DNA of 44,128 bases from CATZDY01 sp045599035 (GCA_045599035.1 JAZRVI010000053.1:1-44128); one strand, 5' to 3'. Positions 1-7,618 are shown, counted from the stretch's first letter. Translations and numbers: made by a program. Notes: a model not told the origin generated them from the letters alone.

Positions 1-55
1 CCAGAGCCAAGGTTAACACAGATAATGCCAATACCTTTAATGTACTTTTGTGCAT
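1..55 (-). CDS. N-terminus of an exported protein (partial, runs off the left edge)
   Basis: Only the first 18 codons are present: MHKSTLKVLALSVLTLAL. A lysine followed by a hydrophobic run is a typical signal-peptide start, so the product is probably secreted or anchored outside the membrane. The start is well supported. An AAAGGAGTG ribosome-binding site lies 7-10 nt upstream and a near-consensus promoter lies at 107-135. The gene follows mnmA on the same strand but has its own promoter, so it need not belong to the isc operon. The mature protein is outside the window and no function can be given. Confidence 0.72.
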   Translation of the reverse strand, partial: MHKSTLKVLALSVLTLAL

Positions 56-106
56 TTTGTTTTTACACTCCTTTTTAGTAAATTTTACAGTAACCCGCTA
101 TCAATG

Positions 107-135
107 AATATACCAAAAGAATCGAATAATGTCAA
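107..135 (-). promoter_or_regulatory. Sigma-A-type promoter for the exported protein gene
   Basis: Reading the minus strand, TTGACA (130-135) is followed by exactly 17 nt and then TATATT (107-112), in an AT-rich stretch about 50 nt before the start codon at 55. The match is near consensus, so constitutive and strong expression is likely. Confidence 0.8.
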
Positions 136-175
136 TAAATATTAATATGCCTTATTTTTTAAGAAATAAAATTTA

Positions 176-1222
176 TTAACAAATTTTAGGTAAGATAATT
201 CCACAGCCAAGAACCAGCTCTCCCTGATAAAAAACCACAGCCTGTCCGGGAGTAATTGCCCTTTGCGGGCTTTGAAAAACCGTCCGAACCAGGCCATTTT
301 TTTCCGGATAAATTACAGCTGGAGCCGGAGGGCTGTTATAGCGGATTTTAGCTTCCACTGCCAAAGGAGCGGTTAATCCTCCCAGGGCAGAAAAATTATT
401 TTTTTCTGTCCAAAGTTCTCCAGCCAGCAGATCTTTATTTTGCCCCAAGACTACTTCTCCGCTGGCTGCCCTGACCTCCAGAACATACATTCGCTCTCCA
501 AAGCCAGAACCCAAGCCCCGTCTTTGTCCAACCGTATAAAAGGGATAACCTCCATGTCGGCCAATGACTTCTCCGGCTTTATTTAAAAAATTGCCCGGCT
601 GAATTTGTTTACCCAATCTTTTTTGTAAAAAAGCATTATAATCCCCGTCCGGAATAAAACAAATATCCTGGCTTTCTTTTTTATGTACAGTCGAAAGCCC
701 CCGCTCTCCGGCCAACTGCCGCACCTGCTCCTTACTATATTCTCCCAAAGGAAAAATGGTTCGAGCCAGTTGCTCCTGCTCCAGATCAGCCAAAACATAG
801 CTTTGATCTTTTTTGGCATCCAGTCCCTTGAGCAGTTGATATTTTTCTCCCTTTCGCCCAATGCGGGCATAATGTCCGGTGGCCAGATATTCTGCCCCCC
901 ATTTTTGAGCCTGCCGCCACAGCCAGGAAAACTTCATTTCCTTATTACAGAAAAAACAGGGATTGGGAGTTTGGCCTTCTAAATAAGAATTCACAAAATA
1001 TTGGATAACCTTTTGTTCAAATTCAGCTTCAGCCTCAGCCACCACCAGGGGTATGCCCAATTCTGCCGCTGCTTTTTGAGCTTCGGCCACAACGGAAGAA
1101 TCCTTTTGGATCTGCATGGTAATCCCGAAAATATTTTGACCAGCTTCTTTTAATAAAGCAGCGGCTAGACTGCTGTCCAGACCGCCGCTTAAGGCTACTG
1201 CTATTTTAGGCTTTTCCTGCAT
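176..1222 (-). CDS. mnmA: tRNA-specific 2-thiouridylase MnmA
   Basis: MnmA adenylates U34 of tRNA Lys, Glu and Gln and replaces its 2-oxygen with sulfur. The 348-residue protein shows the PP-loop SGGLDSS (12-18), the first active-site cysteine pair in NPCFFCNKEMKF (C89, C92), GHYAR (116-120) and the second catalytic cysteine in ESQDICFIPDG (C188). A beta-barrel-like C-terminal half follows. I start it at MQEKPK because the open frame extends 31 codons further upstream only by running into iscU, while family members begin just before the PP-loop. It starts 1 nt after the iscU stop, so it is the last gene of the isc operon. IscS made two genes upstream is the likely sulfur donor. Confidence 0.95.
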   Translation of the reverse strand: MQEKPKIAVALSGGLDSSLAAALLKEAGQNIFGITMQIQKDSSVVAEAQKAAAELGIPLVVAEAEAEFEQKVIQYFVNSYLEGQTPNPCFFCNKEMKFSWLWRQAQKWGAEYLATGHYARIGRKGEKYQLLKGLDAKKDQSYVLADLEQEQLARTIFPLGEYSKEQVRQLAGERGLSTVHKKESQDICFIPDGDYNAFLQKRLGKQIQPGNFLNKAGEVIGRHGGYPFYTVGQRRGLGSGFGERMYVLEVRAASGEVVLGQNKDLLAGELWTEKNNFSALGGLTAPLAVEAKIRYNSPPAPAVIYPEKNGLVRTVFQSPQRAITPGQAVVFYQGELVLGCGIILPKIC

Positions 1223-1223
1223 T

Positions 1224-1592
1224 TTAAGCTTGTTTTTCCCGATAATTTTTAATAGCTTCGTGCAAAGCATCAGCCGCCAAATTGGAACAATGCATTTTTT
1301 GGGGAGGCAAACCACCCAATTCTTCCGCTACCATTTTATTGCTGATCTGCAAAGCTTCATCCAGGGTTTTGCCTTTAACCATTTCGGTAACCATGCTGCT
1401 GGTGGCAATGGCTGCTCCACAACCAAAGGTTTTGAACTTGACATCAGTAACCACATCATTGTCAATTTTCAAATATATTTTCATAATATCGCCGCAAACC
1501 GGGTTGCCAACTTGTCCCACTCCATCAGCATTTTCAATTTCGCCCACATTGCGGGGATTTTCAAAGTGATCCATAACTTTTTCTGTATACAT
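1224..1592 (-). CDS. iscU: Iron-sulfur cluster scaffold protein IscU/NifU N-domain type
   Basis: A 122-residue scaffold on which [2Fe-2S]/[4Fe-4S] clusters are assembled from IscS-derived sulfur. The ligand set is visible: C33 with D35 in VCGD, C58 in FGCGAAIA and C102 in MHCSNLAADA. The protein is the short single-domain form, lacking the central ferredoxin-like and C-terminal Nfu domains of nitrogenase NifU. It starts with ATG behind a GGAGG 10 nt upstream. It sits 17 nt after iscS and directly before mnmA, so the operon serves both cluster assembly and tRNA thiolation. No hscA, hscB or fdx genes follow, as is usual in Clostridia. Confidence 0.95.
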   Translation of the reverse strand: MYTEKVMDHFENPRNVGEIENADGVGQVGNPVCGDIMKIYLKIDNDVVTDVKFKTFGCGAAIATSSMVTEMVKGKTLDEALQISNKMVAEELGGLPPQKMHCSNLAADALHEAIKNYREKQA

Positions 1593-1609
1593 GAGAAAGA
1601 ACCTCCTGT

Positions 1610-2842
1610 TTAATCATTATCTTCGTGATCGTGGTGATCGTGCATATGACAGGCACAGCTTCCAGTAGCTACAAATTCATTTTCCTGATCCAGAGGGGAC
1701 ATAGCTCTGAGTCGGGTGACAATTGGGGGCATAATTTCCAGAAAATAATCTACATCTTCCATGTTGCTGTCCCGTCCCAAAGTTAAGCGAATGGAACCAT
1801 GAGCGGTTTCATGAGGAATACCGGTGGCCAACAATACATGAGAGGGTTCCAAAGAACCAGAGGTACAGGCGGAACCGCTGGAAGCCGCAACCCCTTTCAT
1901 ATCCATACTAAGCAGCATGGATTCGCCTTCAATATAATCAAAGGTAAAGCTGGCATGATTGGGCAGGCGTTTTTCCGGATGACCGGTTAAATTTACATAG
2001 GGAATATTGGCCAAAACCTCTTTAATCAATTTGTCCCGCAAAACGGTCAGGCGTTCGGCCTCCGCTGCCAAATCCCGCACAGCCAATTCACAGGCCAGAC
2101 CCATACCGACAATACCGGGAACATTTTCTGTTCCGGAACGGCGTAATTTTTCCTGAGCACCGCCGTGGAACAGGGATTGTTTCCATTTGGTACCTTTACG
2201 AATATATAAAGCTCCCACTCCTTTGGGTCCATAAAATTTATGAGCCGCCAGGGAAAGCAGATCTACACCCAGTTCATCCACATTAACCGGAATTTTACCA
2301 AAGCTTTGAACGGCATCAGTATGGAAAATAACGCCTTTTTCTTTAGCAATTTTACTGATTTCTGCAATGGGCATAATAGTGCCAATTTCATTATTGGCGT
2401 GCATAATGGTAATTAAAATAGTTTGATCGGTAATGGCCGCCCGGACATCCTCCGGATTAACCATTCCATATTTATCCACCGGCAAAATGGTAATTTCAAA
2501 TCCGGCTTTGCCTAAAGCTTTAACCGTATTAATTACGGCATGATGTTCCACCGCTGAAGTAATAATATGATTACCTTTATCTTTATTGGCCATAGCTATG
2601 CCGTGAATGGCCATATTATCGGCTTCCGTTCCACCGCTGGTAAAGATAATTTCTTTCGGATCAGCTCCAATGGCAGATGCTACTCTTTCCCTAGCCAAGT
2701 CCAAATCCTGTCTGGCTTCCCGGCCAAATTTGTGCATACTGGTAGGATTGCCAAAGTTACCTTTAAGCTGTTCAAAAACCAGCTCGGCAACTTCCGGACG
2801 AACCGGAGTGGTAGCACTGTGATCAAAATAGACCCTTCGCAT
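1610..2842 (-). CDS. iscS: Cysteine desulfurase IscS/NifS
   Basis: A PLP enzyme that converts cysteine to alanine and passes persulfide sulfur to IscU and MnmA. In the 410-residue protein the cofactor lysine is K202 in SLAAHKFYGPKG, and the catalytic cysteine is C326 in SGSACTSGSLEPSH, on the extended loop of class I (IscS/NifS) enzymes. HTDAVQSFGK (174-183) is the conserved PLP-binding stretch. I start it at MRRVYFDHSA because GGGAGGAA lies 8 nt upstream; the six extra upstream codons cover that site. The last 15 residues, CACHMHDHHDHEDND, are a Cys/His/Asp-rich tail not needed for the fold. It looks metal-binding (see findings). Confidence 0.96.
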   Translation of the reverse strand: MRRVYFDHSATTPVRPEVAELVFEQLKGNFGNPTSMHKFGREARQDLDLARERVASAIGADPKEIIFTSGGTEADNMAIHGIAMANKDKGNHIITSAVEHHAVINTVKALGKAGFEITILPVDKYGMVNPEDVRAAITDQTILITIMHANNEIGTIMPIAEISKIAKEKGVIFHTDAVQSFGKIPVNVDELGVDLLSLAAHKFYGPKGVGALYIRKGTKWKQSLFHGGAQEKLRRSGTENVPGIVGMGLACELAVRDLAAEAERLTVLRDKLIKEVLANIPYVNLTGHPEKRLPNHASFTFDYIEGESMLLSMDMKGVAASSGSACTSGSLEPSHVLLATGIPHETAHGSIRLTLGRDSNMEDVDYFLEIMPPIVTRLRAMSPLDQENEFVATGSCACHMHDHHDHEDND

Positions 2843-2869
2843 GGTTAAAATTCCTCCCAAATATAAAAA

Positions 2870-3298
2870 TTAACGATTGACTTCCTGAGCTTCCCGGCAC
2901 ATATCCTCCAGAGTAGTGGAGTCCAAAACCTCGGTGATGCTATCTCTGACCCGAGCTAAAACACTTCGGGTGATACAGTTTCCGGCATTACCGCAATCCG
3001 GTTCCCCGGATTCGCTGACACATTCCACCAAATCAATGGGACCTTCCAAAGCCCGGATTATATCTCCAACTCGAATTTCGGCTGGTTCTCTGGCCAGCAA
3101 ATAACCGCCGGAAGCTCCCCGCACGCTCTTGACCAAACCCGCTTTGCGTAAGGTAGCAAATAATTGTTCCAAATAATATTCAGACAAATTCTGCCTTTGT
3201 GCAATAATTTTCAACGGAATAGGTTCTTTATTTTTGCTGTGCAAAGCCAAATCGAAAATAGCTTTTAGACCATAATGGCCCTTGGTGGAAAGCTTCAA
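2870..3298 (-). CDS. iscR: Rrf2-family Fe-S cluster regulator IscR
   Basis: A 142-residue winged-helix repressor that probably controls the isc operon it heads. The N-terminus after the TTG start reads KLSTKGHYGLKAIFDLAL, the classic IscR/CymR opening. The recognition helix region is LSEYYLEQLFATLRKAGLVKSVRGASGGY. Three cysteines, C93, C102 and C108 (spacing C-x8-C-x5-C), match the [2Fe-2S]-binding loop of IscR, so this is more likely IscR than CymR. I prefer TTG at 3298 because GAGGTG lies about 6 nt upstream and it restores the family N-terminus. An ATG five codons earlier has its AAGGA only 1-3 nt away. Confidence 0.9.
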   Translation of the reverse strand: MKLSTKGHYGLKAIFDLALHSKNKEPIPLKIIAQRQNLSEYYLEQLFATLRKAGLVKSVRGASGGYLLAREPAEIRVGDIIRALEGPIDLVECVSESGEPDCGNAGNCITRSVLARVRDSITEVLDSTTLEDMCREAQEVNR

Positions 3299-3383
3299 GT
3301 TCCCACCTCGCATTTCCTTAAAAAATTACTTTAAGTAGTTTGCCCCATGAGGAAATTATTAATCCCAATAAATCAGAGCAAAA

Positions 3384-3406
3384 TACTCGGAATTATCCAA
3401 ACAGTA
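3384..3406. promoter_or_regulatory. Possible IscR operator
   Basis: The stretch just downstream of the isc -10 box has symmetric ends (TACT...AGTA) and an inner GGA-N4-TCC, although the two symmetries have slightly different centres. The position, overlapping the end of the -10 box and the expected transcription start, suits repression by an Rrf2 protein. I do not recognise a known consensus here, so this is an inference from position. Confidence 0.3.
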
Positions 3407-3434
3407 TCTTACCACCTCTAAAAACTAAAGTCAA
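3406..3434 (-). promoter_or_regulatory. Promoter of the iscR-iscS-iscU-mnmA operon
   Basis: On the minus strand TTGACT (3429-3434), a 17-nt spacer and TAAGAT (3406-3411) form a good sigma-A promoter about 110 nt ahead of the iscR start. The leader between them holds the possible operator at 3384-3406. Confidence 0.75.
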
Positions 3435-3522
3435 GTTTTCCGCCTCATTTATTTGCACAAAAGAACAGGTTTTTTCCTCTTGATTCCGAATTAAACTGCA
3501 AAAAGAAAGTGAGGCCAAAGCA

Positions 3523-4194
3523 ATGTTGGATCATTCCTGGCAAAAGGTTTTGAAATCTGAATCCAACCAGCCCTATTGGATCAAGCTGATGGACTGGCTG
3601 GATCATGCCTATAAGGAGCAAGAAGTACTGCCAGTTCGGGAGAATCTTTTTCAAGCCTTCAGGCTGACTCCCTATGAACAGGTCAAGGTTATTGTTTTGG
3701 GACAGGATCCCTATCCCGGAACCGATCCCCAAGGCGTTCCGCACGCTCATGGTCTGGCCTTCTCCAGCCAGTCCACCTGCCAAATTCCTGCCTCCCTGAA
3801 AAATATCTATAAAGAATTGGCTCAGGATCTGCAAGTTTCGCCCCCGGACAAAGCTGACCTAAGTCCCTGGGCTGAACAAGGAGTTTTACTGCTGAACACA
3901 GTCTTGACGGTTCAAGCCGGAAAATCCAATTCCCATCGCAAAAAGGGATGGGAAATATTTACCGATCACCTTATTGAGCTTTTGGGCAAGGATCCTTTCC
4001 CCCGGATCTTTTGGCTTTGGGGCAATCCGGCCAAGGCCAAACAGCCTTTGATTAAAGGAAAGAAAAAATTAATTTTAACAGCGGCTCATCCCAGCCCGCT
4101 TTCCGCTTACAAAGGTTTTTTTGGCTCCCGACCCTTTTCCCAAACCAATCAATTTTTGCAGCAGCAAGGACTGGAACCCATTAAATGGGTTTAA
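3523..4194 (+). CDS. ung: Uracil-DNA glycosylase, family 1
   Basis: Removes uracil from DNA as the first step of base excision repair. The 223-residue protein carries the water-activating motif GQDPYPG (60-66, catalytic D62) and the leucine-loop motif HPSPLSAYKGFFG (from H189), with NTVLTV and the uracil-binding region between them. Family 1 enzymes usually read GQDPYHGPGQAHGL. Here the His is Pro and a short insertion, TDPQGVP, follows before HAHGLAFS. A GTGAGG ribosome-binding site lies 10-15 nt upstream of the ATG. It is divergent from the isc operon and convergent with truA, overlapping it by 4 nt at the stop codons. Confidence 0.95.
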   Translation: MLDHSWQKVLKSESNQPYWIKLMDWLDHAYKEQEVLPVRENLFQAFRLTPYEQVKVIVLGQDPYPGTDPQGVPHAHGLAFSSQSTCQIPASLKNIYKELAQDLQVSPPDKADLSPWAEQGVLLLNTVLTVQAGKSNSHRKKGWEIFTDHLIELLGKDPFPRIFWLWGNPAKAKQPLIKGKKKLILTAAHPSPLSAYKGFFGSRPFSQTNQFLQQQGLEPIKWV

Positions 4195-4934
4195 TATTCA
4201 ACGGAAAGCAGACAAAGCCCCTGGGGAGGCAAAGTCATTCCGGCCAAACTGCGTTGCTTTTGGTTTAAAATTTCCGGCAAAGCCGCAGCAGAAAGTCGCC
4301 CCAATCCCACATTCAGCAAGGTTCCGGCAATGATTCTGACCATATTATATAAAAAGCCATTGCCGCAAACTTCCAAATCTAATAAAGCTTCCTGTCTGCT
4401 AACCTGTAAGCGATCCAAACGCCGAACTGTACTTTTGACTGGAGTTCCCACCGAGCGAAAAGCAGCAAAATCATGCTCGCCCAACAAAAAGTCGGCAGCC
4501 CTTTGCATTTCCTGCTCAACCAATTTCTGAGGAACAAAATAGCTATACCTCCGCCAGAAGGGATGAGGTATTCGGGCATTATAAATTCGATAGCGATAGG
4601 TTTTGCGATGAGCGGAAAAACGAGCATGAAAATCTTCCGGCATCTTTTGGGCTTCCCGAACTACAATATCCGGAGGTAACAGAGCATTCAGAGCTATGGG
4701 GGTTTTTTCCAGAGGAACCGGCCAACGCTCCAAGCGAAAATTAACCACTTGCCCCCAGGCATGAACCCCAGAGTCCGTTCGACCCGAACCAATTACCGCA
4801 ACCTTTTCTTTGGCCAACTGAGAAATAGCCTGTTCCAAAGTTTCCTGAATAGTGGGTTTGCCGGTTCCCCTCTGCTCTTGAAAACCAAAATAATCCGTAC
4901 CGTCATAAGCTACGGTTAATTTGAGATTATCCAC
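4191..4934 (-). CDS. truA: tRNA pseudouridine synthase A
   Basis: Isomerises U38-U40 in the anticodon stem of tRNAs. The 247-residue protein starts MDNLKLTVAYDGTDYFGFQ and has the catalytic motif GRTDSGVHAWGQ with D54. RYRIYNARIPHPF and YNMVRIIAGTLLNVG are further family signatures. The start is ATG behind an AGGTGG/GGGGGTGA-rich leader. In most Firmicutes truA follows rplQ and the ECF transporter genes ecfA1-ecfA2-ecfT, with rplM-rpsI after it. Here those genes are absent and truA sits alone behind rplQ, separated by a hairpin-rich gap, and runs convergently into ung. Confidence 0.95.
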   Translation of the reverse strand: MDNLKLTVAYDGTDYFGFQEQRGTGKPTIQETLEQAISQLAKEKVAVIGSGRTDSGVHAWGQVVNFRLERWPVPLEKTPIALNALLPPDIVVREAQKMPEDFHARFSAHRKTYRYRIYNARIPHPFWRRYSYFVPQKLVEQEMQRAADFLLGEHDFAAFRSVGTPVKSTVRRLDRLQVSRQEALLDLEVCGNGFLYNMVRIIAGTLLNVGLGRLSAAALPEILNQKQRSLAGMTLPPQGLCLLSVEY

Positions 4935-4950
4935 CTTTTCACCCCCTTAT

Positions 4951-4992
4951 AAACCACAAAACGGCAGTTAAAATTAACTGCCGGGGTGGTTT
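4951..4992. terminator. Perfect 10-bp stem-loop between rplQ and truA, probable terminator or attenuator
   Basis: CGGCAGTTAA (4962-4971), a 2-nt spacer and TTAACTGCCG (4974-4983) form a perfect inverted repeat. It is flanked by a second pair, AAACCAC and GTGGTTT, that can extend the stem. On the minus strand the inner stem is followed by TTTT, a modest U-tract. It could end the alpha operon before truA or act as an attenuator in the truA leader. Confidence 0.55.
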
Positions 4993-5017
4993 TGGATATT
5001 TATACAACAACAGGGCG

Positions 5018-5060
5018 TTATCCCTGATCCAGACTCCAAGTCTGAGACCTCCCGAATTCG
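5018..5060. other. Two short hairpins in the rplQ-truA gap
   Basis: Two small inverted repeats lie in the 179-bp gap: CAGGG/CCCTG around a 6-nt loop and AGACT/AGTCT around a 3-nt loop (CAGACT/AGTCTG on the minus strand). Neither has a U-tract. With the stem at 4951-4992 they make the truA leader a chain of three hairpins. I see no gene in the gap. Confidence 0.4.
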
Positions 5061-5113
5061 CCCCGCTGTATTTTTTCAGGTATTTAAAAAAACACTCTCA
5101 AAAAATTGGGATT

Positions 5114-5452
5114 TTAGACTAATTCCAGAATAGCCATTGGTGCAGCATCGCCTCTTCTGGTGCCAGTTTTGATAATTCTGGTGTAGCCACCGATACGATC
5201 TGCATATTTGGGAGCTACTTTTTCAAATAAGTCTTTAACCACAGCTTCGTCATACATATAAGCCAAAGCTTGGCGGCGAGCAGCCAAATCACCTTTTTTG
5301 CCCAAAGTAATCATTTTTTCAGCAATACTTTTGACTTCTTTGGCTCTGGTTTCTGTGGTCTGAATCCGTTTTTCTTTGATTAATGAGGTAACCATATTTC
5401 TCAACATGGCTTTGCGATGGCCAGTGGTCAAACCTAATCTTTGATAACCCAC
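5114..5452 (-). CDS. rplQ: 50S ribosomal protein L17
   Basis: The 112-residue protein begins MGYQRLGLTTGHRKAMLRNMVTSLI, the L17 signature, and ends GDAAPMAILELV. L17 lies near the peptide exit tunnel of the 50S subunit. The start is GTG with GGAGGG 7 nt upstream. It is the last gene of the superoperon, 12 nt after rpoA as in most Firmicutes. Confidence 0.96.
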   Translation of the reverse strand: MGYQRLGLTTGHRKAMLRNMVTSLIKEKRIQTTETRAKEVKSIAEKMITLGKKGDLAARRQALAYMYDEAVVKDLFEKVAPKYADRIGGYTRIIKTGTRRGDAAPMAILELV

Positions 5453-5464
5453 CGTTTTCCCTCC

Positions 5465-6445
5465 TTATTCATCATCTTTTCTCAAGGAAAGCCCCATGCC
5501 TTCCAGTTTTTGAATAACTTCTTCCAAAGATTTTTTACCCAGATTCCGAACTTTCATCATATCGTCTTCATTGCGTTGAACCAATTCTTCCACAGTATTA
5601 ATACCCGCCCGTTTCAAACAATTGTAAGAACGCACCGAAAGATCCAATTCTTCAATGCTCATTTCCAGAATCTTATCTTTCTTTTCTTCTTCTTTTTCAA
5701 CCATAATCTCTACATTCTGGAGATTTTCGGTCAAACCGATGAAAAGCCGCAAATGTTCGGATAAAATCTTAGCAGACAGGCTAACCGCTTCATCCGGACG
5801 AGTACTGCCGTCCGTCCAGACCTCCAGGGTCAATTTGTCATAGTCGGTTCTTTGCCCCACTCTGGTATGTTCGACCAGATAATTGACCCGTTTAACCGGA
5901 GTATAAATGGAATCCATGGGAATTACTCCAATAGCAGATTCCCCTTTTTTATTCCGATCAATAGAGGCATAGCCCCGCCCTTTGGCCACAGTCATTTCCA
6001 TGGATAATTTTCCGTCTTCAGCCAGAGTAGCGATTACCAAATCATTATTTAAAACCTCGACTTCCGGGTCAGTAATAATATCGGCAGCCGTTACAATTCC
6101 TTCACCTTTGGCATCAATCCGGATAATTGTTTCTTTTTCAGTATGCATTCTAAACCGCAAGCATTTAAGGTTTAGAATAATGTCAGTCACATCTTCTTTT
6201 ACGCCGGGTACTGTGGAAAACTCATGCAAAACCCCATCAATCTTAACCGAAGTAACAGCCGCACCCGGCAAAGAAGAAAGCAGGATTCGACGCAGCGAAT
6301 TGCCCAGAGTTGTCCCGTAACCCCTTTCTAATGGTTCCACCACAAACCGGGCATAGGTGTTATCTTCATTGGCTTCCACATTTTCTATTTTGGGTCTTTC
6401 TATGGAGAATGAAGTTTTCGCTTCTTCTAATTCCATCATATTCAA
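5465..6445 (-). CDS. rpoA: RNA polymerase alpha subunit
   Basis: The 326-residue product has the alpha N-terminal dimerisation domain (GYGTTLGNSLRRILLSSLPGAAV), an acidic linker (EKEEEKKDK) and the C-terminal DNA- and activator-binding domain (SVRSYNCLKRAGINTVEELV, NLGKKSLEEV). It nucleates polymerase assembly. I place the start at TTG 6445 because GGAGG lies exactly 7 nt upstream. The alternative ATG at 6439 is 13 nt from it, and the longer open frame has no ribosome-binding site. The gene lies between rpsD and rplQ as in other Firmicutes, with a 30-nt hairpin in the gap to rpsD. Confidence 0.95.
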   Translation of the reverse strand: MNMMELEEAKTSFSIERPKIENVEANEDNTYARFVVEPLERGYGTTLGNSLRRILLSSLPGAAVTSVKIDGVLHEFSTVPGVKEDVTDIILNLKCLRFRMHTEKETIIRIDAKGEGIVTAADIITDPEVEVLNNDLVIATLAEDGKLSMEMTVAKGRGYASIDRNKKGESAIGVIPMDSIYTPVKRVNYLVEHTRVGQRTDYDKLTLEVWTDGSTRPDEAVSLSAKILSEHLRLFIGLTENLQNVEIMVEKEEEKKDKILEMSIEELDLSVRSYNCLKRAGINTVEELVQRNEDDMMKVRNLGKKSLEEVIQKLEGMGLSLRKDDE

Positions 6446-6512
6446 ATGGCAACCTCCCAGAATAGTTAAGGTTCGCTTGCTTTTAAGGGCAAACTGACCC
6501 AGCGGCAACAAT

Positions 6513-6542
6513 GCAAGAACAAGTTAGGAAACTTGATCTTGC
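6513..6542. other. Stem-loop between rpsD and rpoA
   Basis: GCAAGA-A-CAAGTT, a 4-nt loop and AACTTG-A-TCTTGC form a 12-bp stem with one A-A mismatch. It begins 13 nt after the rpsD stop. There is no U-tract on the minus strand, so an RNA-processing, stability or protein-binding role is more likely than termination. Confidence 0.5.
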
Positions 6543-6555
6543 AAAGAATACCATT

Positions 6556-7179
6556 TTATCTTGAATATAATTCAACGATCAAATGTTCTTCAATCGGAAT
6601 ATCGATCTGATCCCGAGTAGGCAAAGTTAATATGCGACCAACATTACCATCATATTCAAGCCAGGCTACCTTGGTTTTTTCCGCAGCCTGTTCCATTAAT
6701 TCCTTCAGACGGGGCGATTCCTTGCTTTTTTCTTTAACTTCAATAACATCGCCAACCTTAATCAGGAAGGAAGGAACATTAACCTTTTTGCCGTTAACCG
6801 TAAAATGTCCGTGTCTGACCAATTGCCGAGCTTCCACCCTGGAAGACCCCAGACCCAAACGGTAAACTACATTATCCAATCTTCTTTCCAGAAGACACAA
6901 CAAATTTTCCCCGGCAATACCTTGTTGTTTTTCAGCTTTTTGGAAATATAAGCGGAACTGTTTTTCCAAAATACCGTAAATCCGGCGAACTTTCTGTTTT
7001 TCCCGCAACTGCAAACCATACTCGCTGACCTTTTTGCCTCGAGATTGGCCATGCTGTCCGGGAGCATAACCTTTACGCTCTACAGCACATTTACCGGAGT
7101 AGCATCTGTCCCCTTTTAAATAAAGCTTCAGACCTTCTCTCCGGCACAATCTGCATTGAGCACCTGTATATCTGGCCAT
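6556..7179 (-). CDS. rpsD: 30S ribosomal protein S4, zinc-binding form
   Basis: S4 is a primary 16S rRNA binder that starts 30S body assembly. The 207-residue protein carries the four zinc ligands of the C+ form (C9, C12, C26, C31). An S4 RNA-binding domain follows near RLDNVVYRLGLGSSRVEARQLVRHGHFTVNGKKV. The ATG follows GAGGAGG at ideal distance. It lies between rpsK and rpoA, so the alpha operon order rpsM-rpsK-rpsD-rpoA-rplQ is intact, unlike Bacillus, where rpsD is elsewhere. Confidence 0.97.
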   Translation of the reverse strand: MARYTGAQCRLCRREGLKLYLKGDRCYSGKCAVERKGYAPGQHGQSRGKKVSEYGLQLREKQKVRRIYGILEKQFRLYFQKAEKQQGIAGENLLCLLERRLDNVVYRLGLGSSRVEARQLVRHGHFTVNGKKVNVPSFLIKVGDVIEVKEKSKESPRLKELMEQAAEKTKVAWLEYDGNVGRILTLPTRDQIDIPIEEHLIVELYSR

Positions 7180-7228
7180 CTACATCCTCCTCAAGTGTTC
7201 AAGGAATACTCTATTTTGAATTATTTGC

Positions 7229-7618
7229 TTAAACTCTCCGGCGTTTGGGTGGACGGCAGCCATTATGGGGAATGGGAGTTACATCTTTAATCAGGTTTAC
7301 TTCCAACCCTGCTGCCTGCAAAGAACGAATGGCGGCTTCCCGACCGGCACCCGGTCCTTTAACCATTACTTCCACTTCTTTCATACCATGTTCCATAGCT
7401 TCCTTGGCCGCTTGTTCGGCAGCCAGCTGAGCGGCAAAAGGAGTGCTTTTCCGAGAGCCTTTGAAGCCGACCTGACCGGCACTGGCCCAGGAAATAGCAT
7501 TTCCCTTGGTATCACTAATGGTTACGATAGTATTATTAAAAGTGGACTTAATGTGAGCCACTCCCCGATCAATGTTCTTTTTTTCACGCCTTTTGGTTCT
7601 TACGCCTCGACGCGCCAT
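7229..7618 (-). CDS. rpsK: 30S ribosomal protein S11
   Basis: The 129-residue protein contains the S11 core HIKSTFNNTIVTISDTKGNAISWASAGQVGFKGSRKSTPFAAQ and ends in the basic NGCRPPKRRRV. S11 forms part of the 30S platform and the mRNA exit channel. The start is ATG 7618 (MARRGVRTK). GGGGAGG is 7 nt upstream, which rules out the TTG two codons earlier. Confidence 0.97.
   Translation of the reverse strand: MARRGVRTKRREKKNIDRGVAHIKSTFNNTIVTISDTKGNAISWASAGQVGFKGSRKSTPFAAQLAAEQAAKEAMEHGMKEVEVMVKGPGAGREAAIRSLQAAGLEVNLIKDVTPIPHNGCRPPKRRRV

Noticed and set aside
56..175. AT-rich gap at the left end as a replication origin or terminator
   Set aside because: No DnaA boxes or strong GC stem; a promoter explains it.
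1223..1315. Upstream extension of the mnmA frame (31 extra codons)
   Set aside because: It overlaps the conserved 3' end of iscU and does not match the MnmA N-terminus; the ATG at 1222 does.
4191..4194. Convergent 4-nt overlaps (ung/truA and protease/aminotransferase) as regulatory signals
   Set aside because: Stop-codon overlaps of this size are common in compact genomes; nothing more is visible.
5441..5764. Open frames on the plus strand opposite rpoA and other superoperon genes
   Set aside because: They are antisense shadows of strongly conserved genes, with no ribosome-binding sites or family resemblance.
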